64,000 nt of DNA from Ryuthela nishihirai (GCA_038380435.1 JAWZYU010000004.1:20744001-20808000), one strand, 5' to 3'; numbered from the stretch's first letter, positions 1 through 12,267 are shown. Program-made: numbers and translations. Notes: a model not told the origin generated them from the sequence alone.

Positions 1-1032
1 GGAGCAGATTCTTACTTCGTCATGCGTAATTACATATACTGCGGACTGAACTGCGCCGAATGTCGTGTTGGGATTGATGACATAAATTTCGCTCTTTAGC
101 AGAGGAGATCAACTACTCCCTTAATTACCTTCACCCTTACTTAGGTGAAATCACAGGTTCGCGAGTTGTTACATCAGTACCGACATATGCCTCAGACTTG
201 CTGCGCCAAGTGATGTGTAAAAATATGTCCAACAATTCCAGCACGAGATTAGTATATGGACGACACCGTTTATTTACATTCATGTACAATTACGTGCTGG
301 GGATCCACTCGATTACTTGGGCCTTTGCTGCTTTGTTACTGCAAACATTCATACAATGAGGTGGAAAACTGAGCTTCACAGATTCTCTTCAGCGACCTCT
401 AACTCGGCGAAAGGATATTCAATCCTTGCCTACAATCTGGTTCACACAGAACTGAACCCTGGTTTACACAGAACCGTATCTTGGTTCACACAGAACCGAA
501 CTCCCTCCATAAGGGTTTTGTTTTTGAGCAGAGCGGCATCCCTCGAAAGCGTGTTCCAATGTCCTTTCAGTTTGACAGCGACGCTCAGAATGTTGTTCAT
601 TATTGCCGCGCTTGTCTCCTGCGCTAGCACTCGCGCCCGAGGCTAGTCGTAAATAGTCGTAAACGTGTTTTTCGTCCGGTGAGCATACGCAAGTATCATG
701 AGTAATATCCCCACATCAACACTTCCACAAATACATTTAATAGATATATATCTATTTACAACAATAAAAATAACAACAAAAATACAATAATAAATAAAAA
801 TAAATAAATTAGAGGGGCAGGGCGGGGGAGACCAGACTCTTCAGTTTTACCCTCTTGGGACGTCCCTGCATGTGATGCATTCAATATTCATTATTTTCGA
901 TTTAATCTCTAATAAAGGAAGACATTTCTGGTCGTGAAAAGACGGGAGGACAATGTGCTCAAATCAAAAACGGTTAGCAATCCTAGTTTACACCTACTTT
1001 GATCTGGACATCTTGAAATTAATATCGTTTTT
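1..1032. other. no recognised gene; AT-rich flank
   Basis: No coding region, RNA gene or mobile element is recognised. The only internal structure is the short motif repeat described at 436-505. The 109-codon frame at 317-646 has no domain that I recognise. Confidence 0.5.
436..505. repeat. short repeat of a GGTTCACACAGAACC-like motif
   Basis: Three near-copies of GGTTCACACAGAACC start at about 439, 460 and 483, spaced 21-23 bp apart. The motif is itself partly palindromic. A related inverted copy (GGTTCGGTTCTGTGTGAAC) occurs at about 44997-45015, so it is dispersed. Function unknown. Confidence 0.6.
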
Positions 1033-1046
1033 CTCCCATTCATGGG

Positions 1047-1433
1047 GGGCGGGGGGGGCTCAGTCGGTAGCGCGCCAGGCTCGTAACCTGTAGTTCCCAG
1101 GTTCGAGTCCCAGCTGGGTCAGCGTTGAGATTTATCTCCGCAAAATTCCACGCCCTGCCCACGGTCAGTAGGGGACACCGATGGGCTTGGAAAGGCCGCC
1201 GTCCGTCGGATGGGACGTTAAGCTGTGGCCCCGTGTGCGGGAGAGCCATACCGTGTGCACGTTAAAGAGCACGGTGGATGGCCTTGACGGGAGGCTACCA
1301 TCTGTCTCCCAACAGCTGTTCCAGTGGGTCCCCTCCCCCAACCTTCTCTGAGCCTTCGGGGTCCATGTGACCTGGTCATTTAGCCCATGGTGTGCAAAAA
1401 AGTGCCGCTCAGAGGTAAAACAACCCAACCCAA
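1047..1433 (+). mobile_element. SINE-A copy 1, full length with 14-bp target duplication
   Basis: tRNA-derived short interspersed element. The left end is a tRNA-like head with an A box (GGCTCAGTCGGTAGCG) and a B box (GGTTCGAGTCC), the internal RNA polymerase III promoter. A body of about 300 bp follows, ending in GGTAAAACAACCCAACCCAA. The head resembles elongator tRNA-Met (CAGxCTCxTAATCTG) with CGT where CAT would be. CTCCCATTCATGGG lies directly before (1033-1046) and after (1434-1447) the element: a perfect 14-bp target-site duplication that fixes both ends. About 22 copies or fragments of this family occur in the window. Confidence 0.93.
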
Positions 1434-1447
1434 CTCCCATTCATGGG

Positions 1448-4327
1448 ATAGAACGTTTTTGAAATTGGCTGTTACTAGGATACCGATGACTGGTTTTGAT
1501 ATACCGATTTCAGTTTCCCCTTTCCATAACAGTTTTCGTAATACTAGTCTAACCTTCATCTCTTTGCAAAAGTATGACCTTTTGTAGCATTAAACCTAAA
1601 CGATTGTCAGAAAATCCCGTTTCAGCTGTTTAAAAATCAAGCCTATCAAGCAATATTAAAACTTTCTAACTGTGAATATACCTCGACACTATAAACATTG
1701 TATGCAAGAGCCTCTGGTAAAGTATCTGAACATTCTTCAAAAGGCTCTATATGCACTCGTAAATTAAAACAAGAACTCTATTCTCGGAATAAATCCTAAA
1801 AGGTACTGGGATCATGGATTAATTTCTCCGTTACATCTAATGCTTCTAAATCTAATTCATTAAAGAGTTATTGTTAAAATTATTTTTCTGATCATATTCG
1901 TAAATATAATCAGAACTTTAGGATTTTAAAGTGTTTAGACTTTTGCCAAAAGGGGCTCCATTGAAATGCTATATCACTAATTATTTCAGTGTTCAAAACT
2001 AATATTTGAATCCATTCCCATGTTAATTAAGAATGCATCAAACGCAAGCGGTAATTAATTGTTCCTGCCGTGATTCAGATCAATTGCTCAGATTCCGAAA
2101 TGCAGCCCTTCTTTTAATGAAGACGGAACTGTTGATATGTAGTATGAAAGATCTCACAGATGACGCCAGAGGTTGAATAAAATTAGGTCGACTTCTGTGA
2201 ATGCCGTCTTTGTGCAAAGAGATATTTTAAATAATTGGATTTACTCTCAGATTGCAGATATTTACATTTCTTTTGTTATTAGCCGGAAGCGAAAATCGAC
2301 TTACAGAAGGCAGAGCATAATCGAAGAAGCAGGCAAATTTACGAAATTATTTTCTTTTGTATAATATGATTTCAGTGCATTAAATAATTTTATGCATTTG
2401 CCCATTTCTTCGAGTAATTTGGAAAGACTTTACATTAGCCCGCTTAAATTCTCAAAGTGACTTCAGTAAAATGAAGCGACGAATGCATGTCTTTAATTAT
2501 GATTTCTAAAATTTCACGTATTTAATTAGCCATTTTCATAAATCTGATACTACTTTCCATGTTTTCTCGAAGCTTAAAAGACCGGAGGACATTTGCATAC
2601 TAAAACAGAGCAAAAACAATGGCAATATAAGTTAATATATTGTACTTTTACTGACTTCGGGGATCAACTTATTTTTCTAGTAGTCTGCGAATTTATTAAA
2701 TCTAATGTAAATATTGTTAAAACCGAAACCAGAATTTTGAACATTGAGATAAGAAGATAGCTGAAAAATATGAAAGGTAAAGAGAACCGTATGTGTTGTT
2801 AATTGTACTTGTAAGTAGTAGTCAGAAAGAAGACACTCGATAATAGAAGTCATTTCCCATGTTCTGTAAATAAACCTAATGCAGTTCATTGTTCGCTTCG
2901 ATGAAATGGCTATAAGAGTTTTGGTGAAACCGACTGTTCTTAGTAATTGCCAAATTGCTTGCAGTCCTTAATGAAAACCCATTTACTTCTTCCTACAAGG
3001 GATCAAGTGCAGTTTCTTCATTCCATTAAACCTATATAATGGCACAATATAAGAGAAAGAGAAATGAACTCAACGTTATTTCTAATAAAAAGACTAAGGA
3101 TGAGTTCTTTACTTTGGGAATCAATGCAACCCATTTAATCATTCCAAAAACAAAAAGAGGAATAAGAATTCAAGTTTTTCCCTTTACAAAATGAAATGAT
3201 GTATTTCTTTTAAAAAAAAACCTGTGCTGGTGAATTAATCGTCATTTTCTGAAATACGATTAATTCACCAGCACTGTAGAGATTTAAAGACCAATAAGGT
3301 TTCAGTTTTATTAATCTGCTATTACTAAGTCAAATATCAAAATCTAGTGATAATATTAAAGTTAATTTAGTGATAGCTTACATAGGGAATTACTCTGGAA
3401 AGCAAGAAAAGAAATGAATGTTAATCCCTCTACACTTAATATAATTAAAGTACCATACAGATAGAATAAAGACTACGTGAATCGGTTCATATTTATCCTG
3501 AGAATTCCATTCAGCCAAAGGACTTTTACAGTAATTCAACATATCTCCAAACCTCCATAATACCTCCATCGAGGTAGCCAGTAAATAAATGTTAGTGAAG
3601 AAAGTGTAATTCTATAAGTATACACATTCAATATAACCGATATTTATTTTCACTTTGCAGGAGGTAACAAGAGAATGAAAAATTAAAGTACTATGAGTGA
3701 GAAAGCAAAGAAATCTTTTGGATCATTTAAAAGAGAACCCTTCTATATGAAGCGCAAAACACAGACTTTGAAAACAAAGTACCAGAATAAATTGCTGGCA
3801 GCAGAAATGGACTTATGGCAAAGAGATGCGGTAAAATAGAGCTGAAGAAAATTATAAAGAAAGAAATCAGAAAGTTAATAGTGAATGGTAGAAATATAAC
3901 ACAAAAAGTTTGAAAAGGAGAAGATTCTGGGACAGTCATGTCGAAAGCATGCATGGAGGAAGATTTTACAAAAATGTTAGAATGGAGTTCAGGAAATGTT
4001 GGATTCAGGGAGTTAGAACTGCTAGGAACAACGAAATTCAAATGATGAAAACTATAGATAGAGCGAAAGAAAGAAAAGGAATTTCAATAATGTTGTAATT
4101 TTGGGCAGCAGAAAACCATGTCTGATAAGAAATTACGAAAGAAATAAAAATCTAGTTGATTTCGTGGTGAAAGATTTCGAAAGAATATACAATGAACATC
4201 TAATAGAATATAAATGCAAAGAACGTTTTATGCATATTTTAGTGCACAAGAGGTTCTTTCCATTTTTCTCTCTTAGGATTGAACGTTTCGAATATTTCGC
4301 TTACACAATAAAATAATAATAAATATT
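1448..4327. other. AT-rich DNA without a recognised gene
   Basis: About 2.9 kb of AT-rich sequence. The only structure I can name is the hairpin at 3224-3274. Frames at 2173-2364, 3727-4041 and 3910-4098 show no recognisable domain and are treated as chance. Confidence 0.5.
3224..3274. repeat. perfect 18-bp inverted repeat (hairpin)
   Basis: GTGCTGGTGAATTAATCG at 3224-3241 is repeated inverted at 3257-3274 with a 15-base loop. It could be a remnant of a small foldback element. No flanking target duplication is evident. Confidence 0.75.
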
Positions 4328-4514
4328 CCCTCAAGCAGCAACTTGCCACAGAGGTCTGACAAGAGTCTGTCAGTTTAACACACAATAGAGAAGGATCTGC
4401 ACGAAGCCGATACCTCATCAAAAGAACAACACAAAAATATCCATGCCTTACCCGACCCTTGAACCTAGGTCCCTTTGATCAATTGCCAAACACTCTAACC
4501 GTTAGGCCACCGGA
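4328..4514 (-). mobile_element. SINE-B copy 1, diverged
   Basis: A second tRNA-headed SINE family, best seen at 26640-26840. Here the head lies at the right end: the inverse of an A box (CTAACCGTTAGGCCACCGG) and of a B-box-like sequence (CCTTGAACCTAGG). The body has the family hallmark CCACAGAGGTCTGACAAGAG, then CTGTCAGTTT. It is diverged, so probably an old insertion. Confidence 0.75.
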
Positions 4515-5848
4515 AAAGTGAAAAAAATCCCTATAACTCTTCCTTCTAATGTAATATCAATATTCACTGCTCGGCAACAATTTAAACGTTTGTCTTTTTT
4601 TTGCTTTTTCACAGATTCCAATCCCCAGCAAATTCCCAAATATTTCACCGTCGGTCCTAAATTTCTCCCGCGAATTTCTTTCCGTGCCAACCAAGGTTGC
4701 TTCAATGAGCAGAGCAACTTTTATTTTGTTCAGGCTCATTATGTTCTGCTTTATTGAAAAATTCTCTTTCATATATTTACATTTCTTTCTACTTACTGTT
4801 TGTACAATTTATAGAACTGTTGCTCCGATAGAATCGACGTAATATATTTGAAACATTCGGATACATCGGATATCAACATCGGATATCAACTTTCAATTCG
4901 ATTTGAAACATCGGATATCAACTTTCAATTCGTTTTTAATTTCCATAAATATTGTTTTTCAGTTGAAATTCAAGTGTTCATTTTGTTTCCAATATTTATA
5001 TTTTTTGTGTCAGCAAGTGTTAGATTAGGTCAACACTTTCGCAAAGTTCATAAAATTTCTTTTTCAGCTTTCATTTTGATCAATAATATTTAGCTTTCAG
5101 GAAAGTAAATTTCATTTTCCCCTTCTTTGTTCTAAGTCTCCTAAAAATTGCGATACTTCAGCACAATGGAACCTTAATGCATCACGAAACTTTAAAAAAA
5201 TTAGCTATGTTCTTTCTGCTCGTTCAGTAAGATTCTACAGACTCCTTTTCTTACCAAAGCAATTTGTTCACAAAAAAACTTAAAAAAAAGGTAAGTTTCA
5301 ATTAAGGCAGAGTCAATACTTGATCGTGTTTCTCGATTTCTTTTCTTTGCATTTCGTTGCTTACCAAGAAATGCTTTCAGATCTCCTTTGCACTAATTCT
5401 GTTATTCCGAGTCTGCCTTGTTATCATTTCCATGGGGAGGATGATTCCAAAGAAAGTCTCTGACAGAAAATAAAGAACAAAATCCGCCCCTTTCCTGTCT
5501 TGCGATTAAATTGGTCAATGGCGAAGGAAACGCAACAGAAAACAATCTTATAATAAAAATCCACTTTTTAAATTCGATTCGTAATAAGAAAACAGCCATC
5601 GTTATTATCTTCGCAGCCTATAATTAAATAGTCTTCTGAAATGACGCCAACTTATCTAATTGTCTTCATATATTTCCTTGCCCCCTTCTTTTGTCTTTCT
5701 GTACATTCCCTAAACTGAAGATTGTTTCATCAGAAGCGACGAAAATATTTTTGTAAAACAATGTGTGTAGGAACTTTTATTCTGGACATTAACGTACGAT
5801 AATCCGACTGAAGTTCTGTACATATTCAATGCAATGTTGATATAAATT
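4515..5848. other. AT-rich DNA without a recognised gene
   Basis: No gene or named element is recognised. Around 4855-4935 the short block ACATCGGATATCAAC recurs three times, partly followed by TTTCAATTCG, which is a small local duplication. The overlapping frames at 4502-4772 occur on both strands and lack known motifs. Confidence 0.45.
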
Positions 5849-5860
5849 CAGTCTTCCTCG

Positions 5861-6215
5861 CTCGTAATCTGTAGTTCCCAGGTTCGAGTCCCAGCTGGGT
5901 CAGCGTTGAGATTTATCTCCGCAAAATTCCCCGCCCTGCCCACGGTCAGTAGGGGACACCGATGGGCTTGGAAAGGCCGCCATCCGTCGGATGGGACGTT
6001 AAACCTTGCCCCGTGTGCGGGAGAGCCATACCCTGTGAACGTTAAAGAACACGCTGGATGGCCTTGACGGGACGTTACCATCTGTCTCTCAACAGCTATT
6101 CCAATGTGTCTCCTCCCCCAACCTTTTCTGAGCCTTCGGGGTCCATGTGACCTGGCCATTTCGCCCATGGTGTGCAAAAAAGTGCCGCTCAGAGGTAAAA
6201 CAACCCAACCCAACC
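5861..6215 (+). mobile_element. SINE-A copy 2, 5'-truncated in the anticodon region, with target duplication
   Basis: Starts inside the tRNA-like head at CTCGTAATCTGTAG, so the A box is missing, and runs to the usual CAACCCAACCCAA end. CAGTCTTCCTCG flanks it at 5849-5860 and 6216-6227. The perfect 12-bp duplication shows that it inserted in the truncated form, as expected from incomplete target-primed reverse transcription. Without an A box it is unlikely to be transcribed by Pol III on its own. Confidence 0.93.
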
Positions 6216-6544
6216 CAGTCTTCCTCGAGAGGCGTTCAAAACGTTCTTGACACTGCATCTGCAAAACAAAACGATTGCACTTCAACAAAATTTTTACTCT
6301 CCTTCAAAGTACTTCCCTCCAGTACTACACTACTCCTACACTTTCCTACACTACTCAAAGTTGTAGATGTCTACGCCATTTCTGGAACACTTGGTGGTAC
6401 TCCTGTTGGGGACTACTCCATAACCCTCTTAATGCACGCATTTTACAAGTCTTGAACCCTTAAAAAAGGCTACCCAGCAAGTTCCTTTTTAATTTTTGGA
6501 AACAATCTAAAATCGATGGTGTACGATCGTGTGAAGATTCATGA

Positions 6545-7200
6545 TAAGTAGCTATTTTATATTCTCCTACTCCAGATAAGCCTAACTTGCTCAGTTTTTT
6601 GAGTACTGGCATTGTCATGAAGAAGGAGAATCCTTGACATGTCTGTTGTTGGACGCTGCTCCTTCATCTTCTTATTTTGGGAAAAACATGTTGTTGTAGT
6701 ATTGGACATTTATAGTAATTTTTTCACGTAAGGTGCCCATGGCTACCATCCTTGGTAACTGCAAAAAATGGCGAACATCCTCTTCTTTGCGCGAAAGTCG
6801 CTGGAAGATTTGGGGATGCGGGTCATCTTCCGCAACCCAAACGTATTTGTCAATGTTTCTGGGTGTTGTACTGCAATAAAATCACGTCTCATCATCTGTA
6901 ACAATATCTCAACCGTTTTAGGCTATAGAAATTGCTAACATCTCCTTACACCAGACTCTAGCCATTTTTTGCTGTTCTGTCAGTTTGTGAGTACTCATTT
7001 GGCACAGGTTTTTCGGAACTTTAAATGTTGATGAATATTTGTTCCCACACTGCCAATCGATAGACTGACAACTTATGACTGAACGGTAATGCGTGGGTTT
7101 TCTTTAATGAGTTGACGAACAGAAGAAGTGCTGGTTCTCGTTCACGGCCTCCTTCTGTCGTCCTACACGAGGGAGGTCTTCGAAACTCTGCGTCCTTCTC
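6545..7200 (-). pseudogene. mariner-family transposase, decayed
   Basis: Reverse-strand translation shows, in order, mariner transposase landmarks separated by stops and frameshifts. These are a helix-turn-helix region segment (VRQLIKENPRITV, then LSIGSV and IHQHLKFRKTCAK, about 7020-7130), the linker LTEQQKMARV with WCKEML (about 6935-6985), the first catalytic block DDET (about 6885-6895) and NIDKYVWVAEDDPHPQ (about 6820-6865). Downstream is a degraded second catalytic block and then LAYLE and ENIK. In mariners the enzyme cuts and pastes the element at TA dinucleotides. At least five in-frame stops are visible, so this copy is dead. I could not place its terminal inverted repeats. Confidence 0.75.
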
Positions 7201-7879
7201 TGAATTCGCGCATCCATCCCGTAACAGTGCCATATGAACAGGCATGATCCCCATATACCTACGATAAATCGGCATAATCATTGTGGAAATGTAAAAGTTT
7301 TCCCCGTCTTTAGTAGGTTCCATAGCAAAAACGCACTGATTTCGCAAAGCGAACTTTATGCGCCATCAGCGAAGAGAGAATGGATTACCCAGCCTTTGTT
7401 TTTAACAGGTAATGACAAGTTTAGACAAGCTTTCAAATAAGTCATAGTTCGTTAACCTTGAAGGAAGAGTACAAATCTATAAATTCTTCTCAAGAACTTT
7501 TTTAACGTTCTCCGTAATCTAAACAATAGCAGTGTCGGGCGAACCATGGGCAGATGCATGAGCTTCTGGGCAATGTCGTAATCCCTCGCAGAATTATTTT
7601 TAAAAGTTAAGTGAATAATTGTAAGGATGTAAGTAAGATATCCAACTAATGTCGCCAGGCAGTTTCTCTTAGTCCTAATAAACTGAAGCAAAGCTTACAT
7701 CTTCCATAGGATCATCCTATATTGTGCTGTTTCCACATGGCCGCATTGCTAATGAAGCGTTCGTTCCGGGAGAATCATAACAGGACGATGGCGACGCCAT
7801 TTCCTGGACACACCACCTCGAAATGAAGAACCGATGATTGATGATGATGGTAGTTTGCGCAAGGTGCCAAGTGGCTGAA

Positions 7880-8155
7880 GGTATACTTGCTTTACTGCAG
7901 TGGTGGCAAATTGGAAATATCTGAGCATCCACCCTATTCTCCAGAAGCTCTTTGACAAAGAATGCCCTCGCGCTCTTAAGAAACATCTCAAGGAACGTAG
8001 TCCTATGACTACGTTCCCTAATATGAAGAGGTCTCTAACAGGTCAACTAGTATTTCACCCTTGCTGCTATCCAGTGAAAACAGGCTGCCGATGGTATCTG
8101 AGGCGCAGTGCATGTTTGGAAATGCATTTTAAAGGAGTGGCCATTATTAAATGAT
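7880..8155 (+). pseudogene. possible mariner transposase C-terminal remnant
   Basis: One forward frame near 7912-7955 reads LEISEHPPYSPEAL. This closely matches the HPPYSPDLAP block that precedes the third catalytic residue in mariner transposases. Stops follow at once. A weakly similar C-terminal stretch may continue to about 8155. Identification rests on that single block. Nearby, 7991-8016 forms a short hairpin (GGAACGTAGTC and its inverse). Confidence 0.38.
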
Positions 8156-8456
8156 ATAGCTGTAAATGACACACTTTTCTCTTAGAGTTCAGTTACAATA
8201 CTTTCTCCACATTCCTTGAAGAGGACATTTGATTGCTCACAGTTATATTTTATAGAAATATAAGCCCTTTTGTAACTTGTAGTCATCAAAAAACTAGATG
8301 CCGAATTCTTAGTTGCTTGAAGGAATGAATTCCGTTGTATAGTTTTGGGACACAAAAGTTTCTCTAGTGCAAGGCTAGGCAAACTGCTGCCCGTCACCTG
8401 TTTTTGTACGACACGCGAATTACCGATGACAAATAAATTGAATTTCCAAAATAGAG

Positions 8457-8840
8457 GGGGGGGAGGTCTCAGTCGGTAGCGCGCCAGGCTCGTAATCTGC
8501 AATTCCCAGGTTCGAGTCCCAGCTGGGTCAAAGTTGAGATTTATCTCCGCAAAATTCCCCGCCCTGCCCACGGTCAGTAGGGGACACCGATGGGCTTGGA
8601 AAAGCCGCCGTCCGTCGGATGGTACGTTAAGCTATGGCCCCGTGTGCAGGAGAGCCATACCCTGTGCACGTTAAAGAACACGCTGGATGGCCTTACCGGG
8701 AGGCTACCATCTGTCTCCCAACAGCTGTACCAGTAGGTCCCCTCCCCCAACCTTCTCTGAGTCTTCGGGGTCCTTGTGACCTGGCCATTTTGCCCATGGT
8801 GTGCAGAAAGTGCCGTTCAGAGGTAAAACAACTCAACCCA
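8457..8840 (+). mobile_element. SINE-A copy 3, full length
   Basis: Complete tRNA-like head (CTCAGTCGGTAGCGCGCC and GGTTCGAGTCC), body and CAACTCAACCCA tail. It is flanked by AAAATAGAGG (8448-8457) and AAAACAGAGG (8846-8855), a probable target duplication with one mismatch, which suggests some age. Confidence 0.88.
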
Positions 8841-8855
8841 AATCTAAAACAGAGG

Positions 8856-9960
8856 AAGTGAACGTATAGAGGATAAGAAGTTCAACTTCGGCGAAGAGAA
8901 ATCTCATTAAAATAATTAATTTTAATGAAATTATATTGCTTACGTTTCACTTTAATTTTTTTATATCTCTGTATTGTATTGATTATACATATTTTTTGCT
9001 GCCCGCCATTCCATTTCAGTTTTTTTTTATGCGGCTCGCCATTCAATTTCAGGTCTCTATGCGGTCCTTCAGCTAAAACGTCTGCCCAGGCCTGCCCTAG
9101 TAAATATAGTTTACACTGAACTTAAAATCCCAATTTCTCCCTTTTTTACGTCAGAATCGTTATCGCCAGTTGATAATCTTCTTAAGAAATATTAATATTG
9201 GTAATCTTGTTAGGAAATATGAAGAGAGATGATACGAAGAAGCTAATTAGCTGTGGTTTGCCATCTGCGGCGCATTAATTTCAATTTAACTTTAGGCAGC
9301 ACCACCTTCTAATGCAATTAATCTTGGTGCTTTTTCATCAAACTTTAATTGATAGAAATTGCCTCGGTCATCATCTTTGCTTCAGGAGTGAAAGATGCGA
9401 ATACTAAGTCCTTTTACTGCTGTTAATATCTTCCTTAACTACTCTAAAGCAAAGAGACGAATTAGGTTACGGAGCGAGTACTGAAAAGCTGCAAAAACTT
9501 AGAGGTCATAACAAGTTTTCAGTCATCCGTGTAATAAGGTTTTAATCTCTCCCAACACACTCTTCCTAAAAGTAGATTCGATGAAGTAAAGAAATTTGGT
9601 CACACATTGGATTTAAATATAATCTCATCATACATTTAGGAAACTCTTAACTTGCTACTTTCATCAAAGTGTGGAAGGATTAATAAAGCATTAGAAACGG
9701 ATACCCATTGATAAGAAGCAGAGGATACTTGCGATACTTTACTAAGAACATCATTCTTCTCAGATATATACAATGGCTTTTAAAGTGTATTTCAAATGAG
9801 AGGAAATAGTTTTCAGCAGTTGTTTCTATAAGAAAGTTGTATTTTGAACGAAAGACTCTTTAATTATGTTTTACACCTAGAAAATTTGCGGAATAAGTAT
9901 AGCTGTCTGCCTTTGTACTAAAATTTATTCGGATTATTAGTTTTTGCTTTGATAAAGAAA
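8856..9960. other. no recognised feature
   Basis: AT-rich sequence without a recognisable gene, RNA or named repeat. The small frame at 8925-9119 is hydrophobic only because of T-rich composition. Confidence 0.45.
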
Positions 9961-10400
9961 TGCTTTTGATTCTATATGCTTACTCAGTATCTTGGGCATT
10001 AGGTGGTTCAACTTTGTAACTAATGATGAGGCTAGGTAAAGGAGTTTGCAACCTCCTTTAAGCAGCATATTGTGCAGAGAGAGACTCCGTTGGTTTGGCC
10101 ATGTTGCCCGTATGAATGAGTATAGATTTGCGAATAGGGTTATGAACAGTGTGCCGAGAGGCCTCAGAAGGAGGGGGAGACCTAGGATGCGGTGGGCAGA
10201 AAATGTCAAACAGGACCTTATTAGAATTGGTGTGCAGTGGCCAGATGCAGCAGATGTAGCTCAGGACAAACTTGCTTGGAGAACTAAATTGCACGGTCTG
10301 GTTGGACCTCTGTAGCCCATGGCTGCTTGATGATGGCCATGGCCTCTGTAGCTCATGGCTGCTTGATGATCAATGATGATGATGATGATGATGATGATGA
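9961..10400 (+). mobile_element. LINE-X 3' end (copy 1)
   Basis: Encodes the C-terminal tail of the LINE-X reverse transcriptase polyprotein (RERLRWFGHVARM, then NRVMNSVPRGLRRRGRPRMRW). It ends in the family's 3' end (TAGCCCATGGCTGCTTGATG), which is partly duplicated here, and a GAT-repeat tail to about 10400. It is 5'-truncated just upstream of the ILGxxWFNFVTNDEVR segment, as is usual for non-LTR retrotransposons. The clade is not certain. The tail domain and trinucleotide tail fit RTE-like or related LINEs. Confidence 0.85.
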
Positions 10401-11023
10401 AAGAAATCGAAGATCACGGATGGCAAAGGGAACATTTATTAAATTGAACCTTACAAACATCAAAATGTGTACAGGACAAACCTAAGAGTTTTGGATATAT
10501 ATATTATGGTGGACAATGTAATCAACTTCAAAAAGAAGAATCGAAAGAATTGAACTAGCAAGGCCTCCTGGAACGCATGCTGTTTCTTGAGGCGTTGGTT
10601 GTTTTTTTAGAAAAGGAATACCTCAGTTAATGTTGTTCTTTTTTTGTGTAAAAGTTGGAAGAAGCATTTGCTAATGAATTGCGGAAAGGGAGACAAAGTT
10701 TTTGGGCAACTTAGGTGAAAATAAGCAATAGAAAATTTTGTTTTAACAGGAAAAACACATGGGAAAGACAAACTCAAAGACTAATTGACATAACGAGTCT
10801 ATGAAAATGCATGAAGACGTGGAAAATGTTTTTCAAGGAAAAGCCTCCAGTAGATTTGGGATTTGAAAATATTGTAAACAAAAAGCATGCTCAAAATGAT
10901 CAGAGTCAAAATTGTTCTACAGCTAAGTAATATTTTGAATTCGAACACAATTTCTGAAAAACAATTCTAAAGATTACTATAACTTTGCTGATGGGTCGGG
11001 GACAAATCAATTGAGCCTGAAAC
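10401..11023. other. no recognised feature
   Basis: AT-rich interval between the LINE tail and the Tc1-like element. Nothing coding or repetitive is recognised. Confidence 0.45.
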
Positions 11024-11025
11024 TA

Positions 11026-12267
11026 CACTGCTGACTATTAAAAATGGAACACAAGGAAGAACTCATCAGATTGTCCCGAAATATGCAAGATGGGTAGCCG
11101 ATGGGAGCATATGTAAATGATTCAAAGCACAGTACATACGCACATCATGTGTGACAGTAACGCCCCATGGAACTGGTATAAGAGGAGATTAAAATGAGCC
11201 GGTGTAAAGCATTGGAATTGTGTTTGCTCGCAGTTCTTGAGCACTAAAGGATCAAGTATGCTCGTCAAAGAACACGGAATCCATAGACCAGGTTTCTGAC
11301 TTTGATCGAAGGAGAATTGTGGGATTACAGGAAGGCGGATTATCGAACCGAGACATCGGTGCTCGTGTTGGACGGAATATTGCCACAGTGATGAAAATAT
11401 GCTGTCAGTGGGTAGAGGAGGAACGAAATCACCGACGTGAGGGATCTCAACGGCCCTGTCACACAAACGAACGAGAGGACAGACATCTCGTGCGCATGGC
11501 TTTGAATGATCGTACAGCCACATCAAACACCTTAGCTCAACAGTTAAGGTGTGTTGCACATCAACCAGTGTCTGCATGTATGGTTTGACGTTGTCTGCAG
11601 CATCGGTGTCTTTGCTAGGTGACTATTGCTTCGGCTACCATTGACTCTACAATACAGGCGTATGCGACTGCAATGGTGCCAAGAACGACACGCATGGATG
11701 TGCGATTGGCATCGCATCGTCTTTTAAGATGAATCCCACTTCAGTATGCAGCACCATGATGGACGAATCCATATCTGGTGGTACCGTGGCGACAGGCTCA
11801 GTAGAACATGCATGATGCAGCGCCATACAAGTCTCTGGTGTTATGATGTGGCATGCATCGTTCAACAATTCCTGGATAGTCACCATGTGACACTTCTGCC
11901 TTGGCCTGCACATTCACCGGATCTGTCCGCAATTGAACATGTCTGGTCCATGATCTCACGACGACTAGTACACCAGACACCAGCAGCTGCTACAACAGAT
12001 GAACTTTGGATATGTATCGAAATATGAAAAATATTTTTTTTCCCCAAACACACATCCGACATCTCATCCTCTCAATGCTGGACCATGTAGCAGCGGTTAT
12101 TTCTGCTCATGGTGGCTACACAAGACACTGATTTCTTTGTATTTCACAAGTCTAACCGAGTTGTATTTGTAATCATTTGATTCTTGTAACATAAGCTATA
12201 TGTTCACTAAATATGACTTTGAAATCTCGTGTCACTCCTGATGTTGCACTTTTAATGGCCAGCAGTG
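11026..12267 (+). mobile_element. Tc1-like DNA transposon with both ends and TA duplication
   Basis: The left terminus CACTGCTGACTATTAAAAAT (11026 on) and the inverted right terminus (ending CCAGCAGTG at 12267) match at 21 of 25 positions. Each is flanked by TA (11024-11025 and 12268-12269), the target duplication of the Tc1/mariner superfamily. The length of about 1.24 kb fits a Tc1-like element with one gene. The terminal repeats have drifted and the gene is broken, so it is not autonomous. Confidence 0.88.
11290..12027 (+). pseudogene. Tc1-like transposase, interrupted
   Basis: The N-terminal part (about 11290-11588) contains the helix-turn-helix segment GLQEGGLSNRDIGARVGRN, which binds the inverted repeats. 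The C-terminal part (11746-12027) contains LPWPAHSPDLSAIEHVW, the block with the final catalytic Glu. In between the frame is lost. The second catalytic Asp block (normally DNARPH) appears deleted, because VACIVQQFLDSHHVTLLPW follows directly without it. A transposase lacking this Asp cannot cleave DNA. It fills the interior of the element at 11026-12267. Confidence 0.85.

Noticed and set aside
1055..1130. tRNA genes predicted from A and B boxes
   Set aside because: The tRNA-like segment is the head of SINE-A. The acceptor stem does not close properly and every instance continues into the same 300-bp body. The heads of SINE-B are likewise not called as tRNA genes.
3600..3700. Splice acceptor-like CACTTTGCAGGAGG as evidence of an exon
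   Set aside because: Such pyrimidine-AG strings are common in AT-rich DNA, and no open frame with a recognisable product follows.
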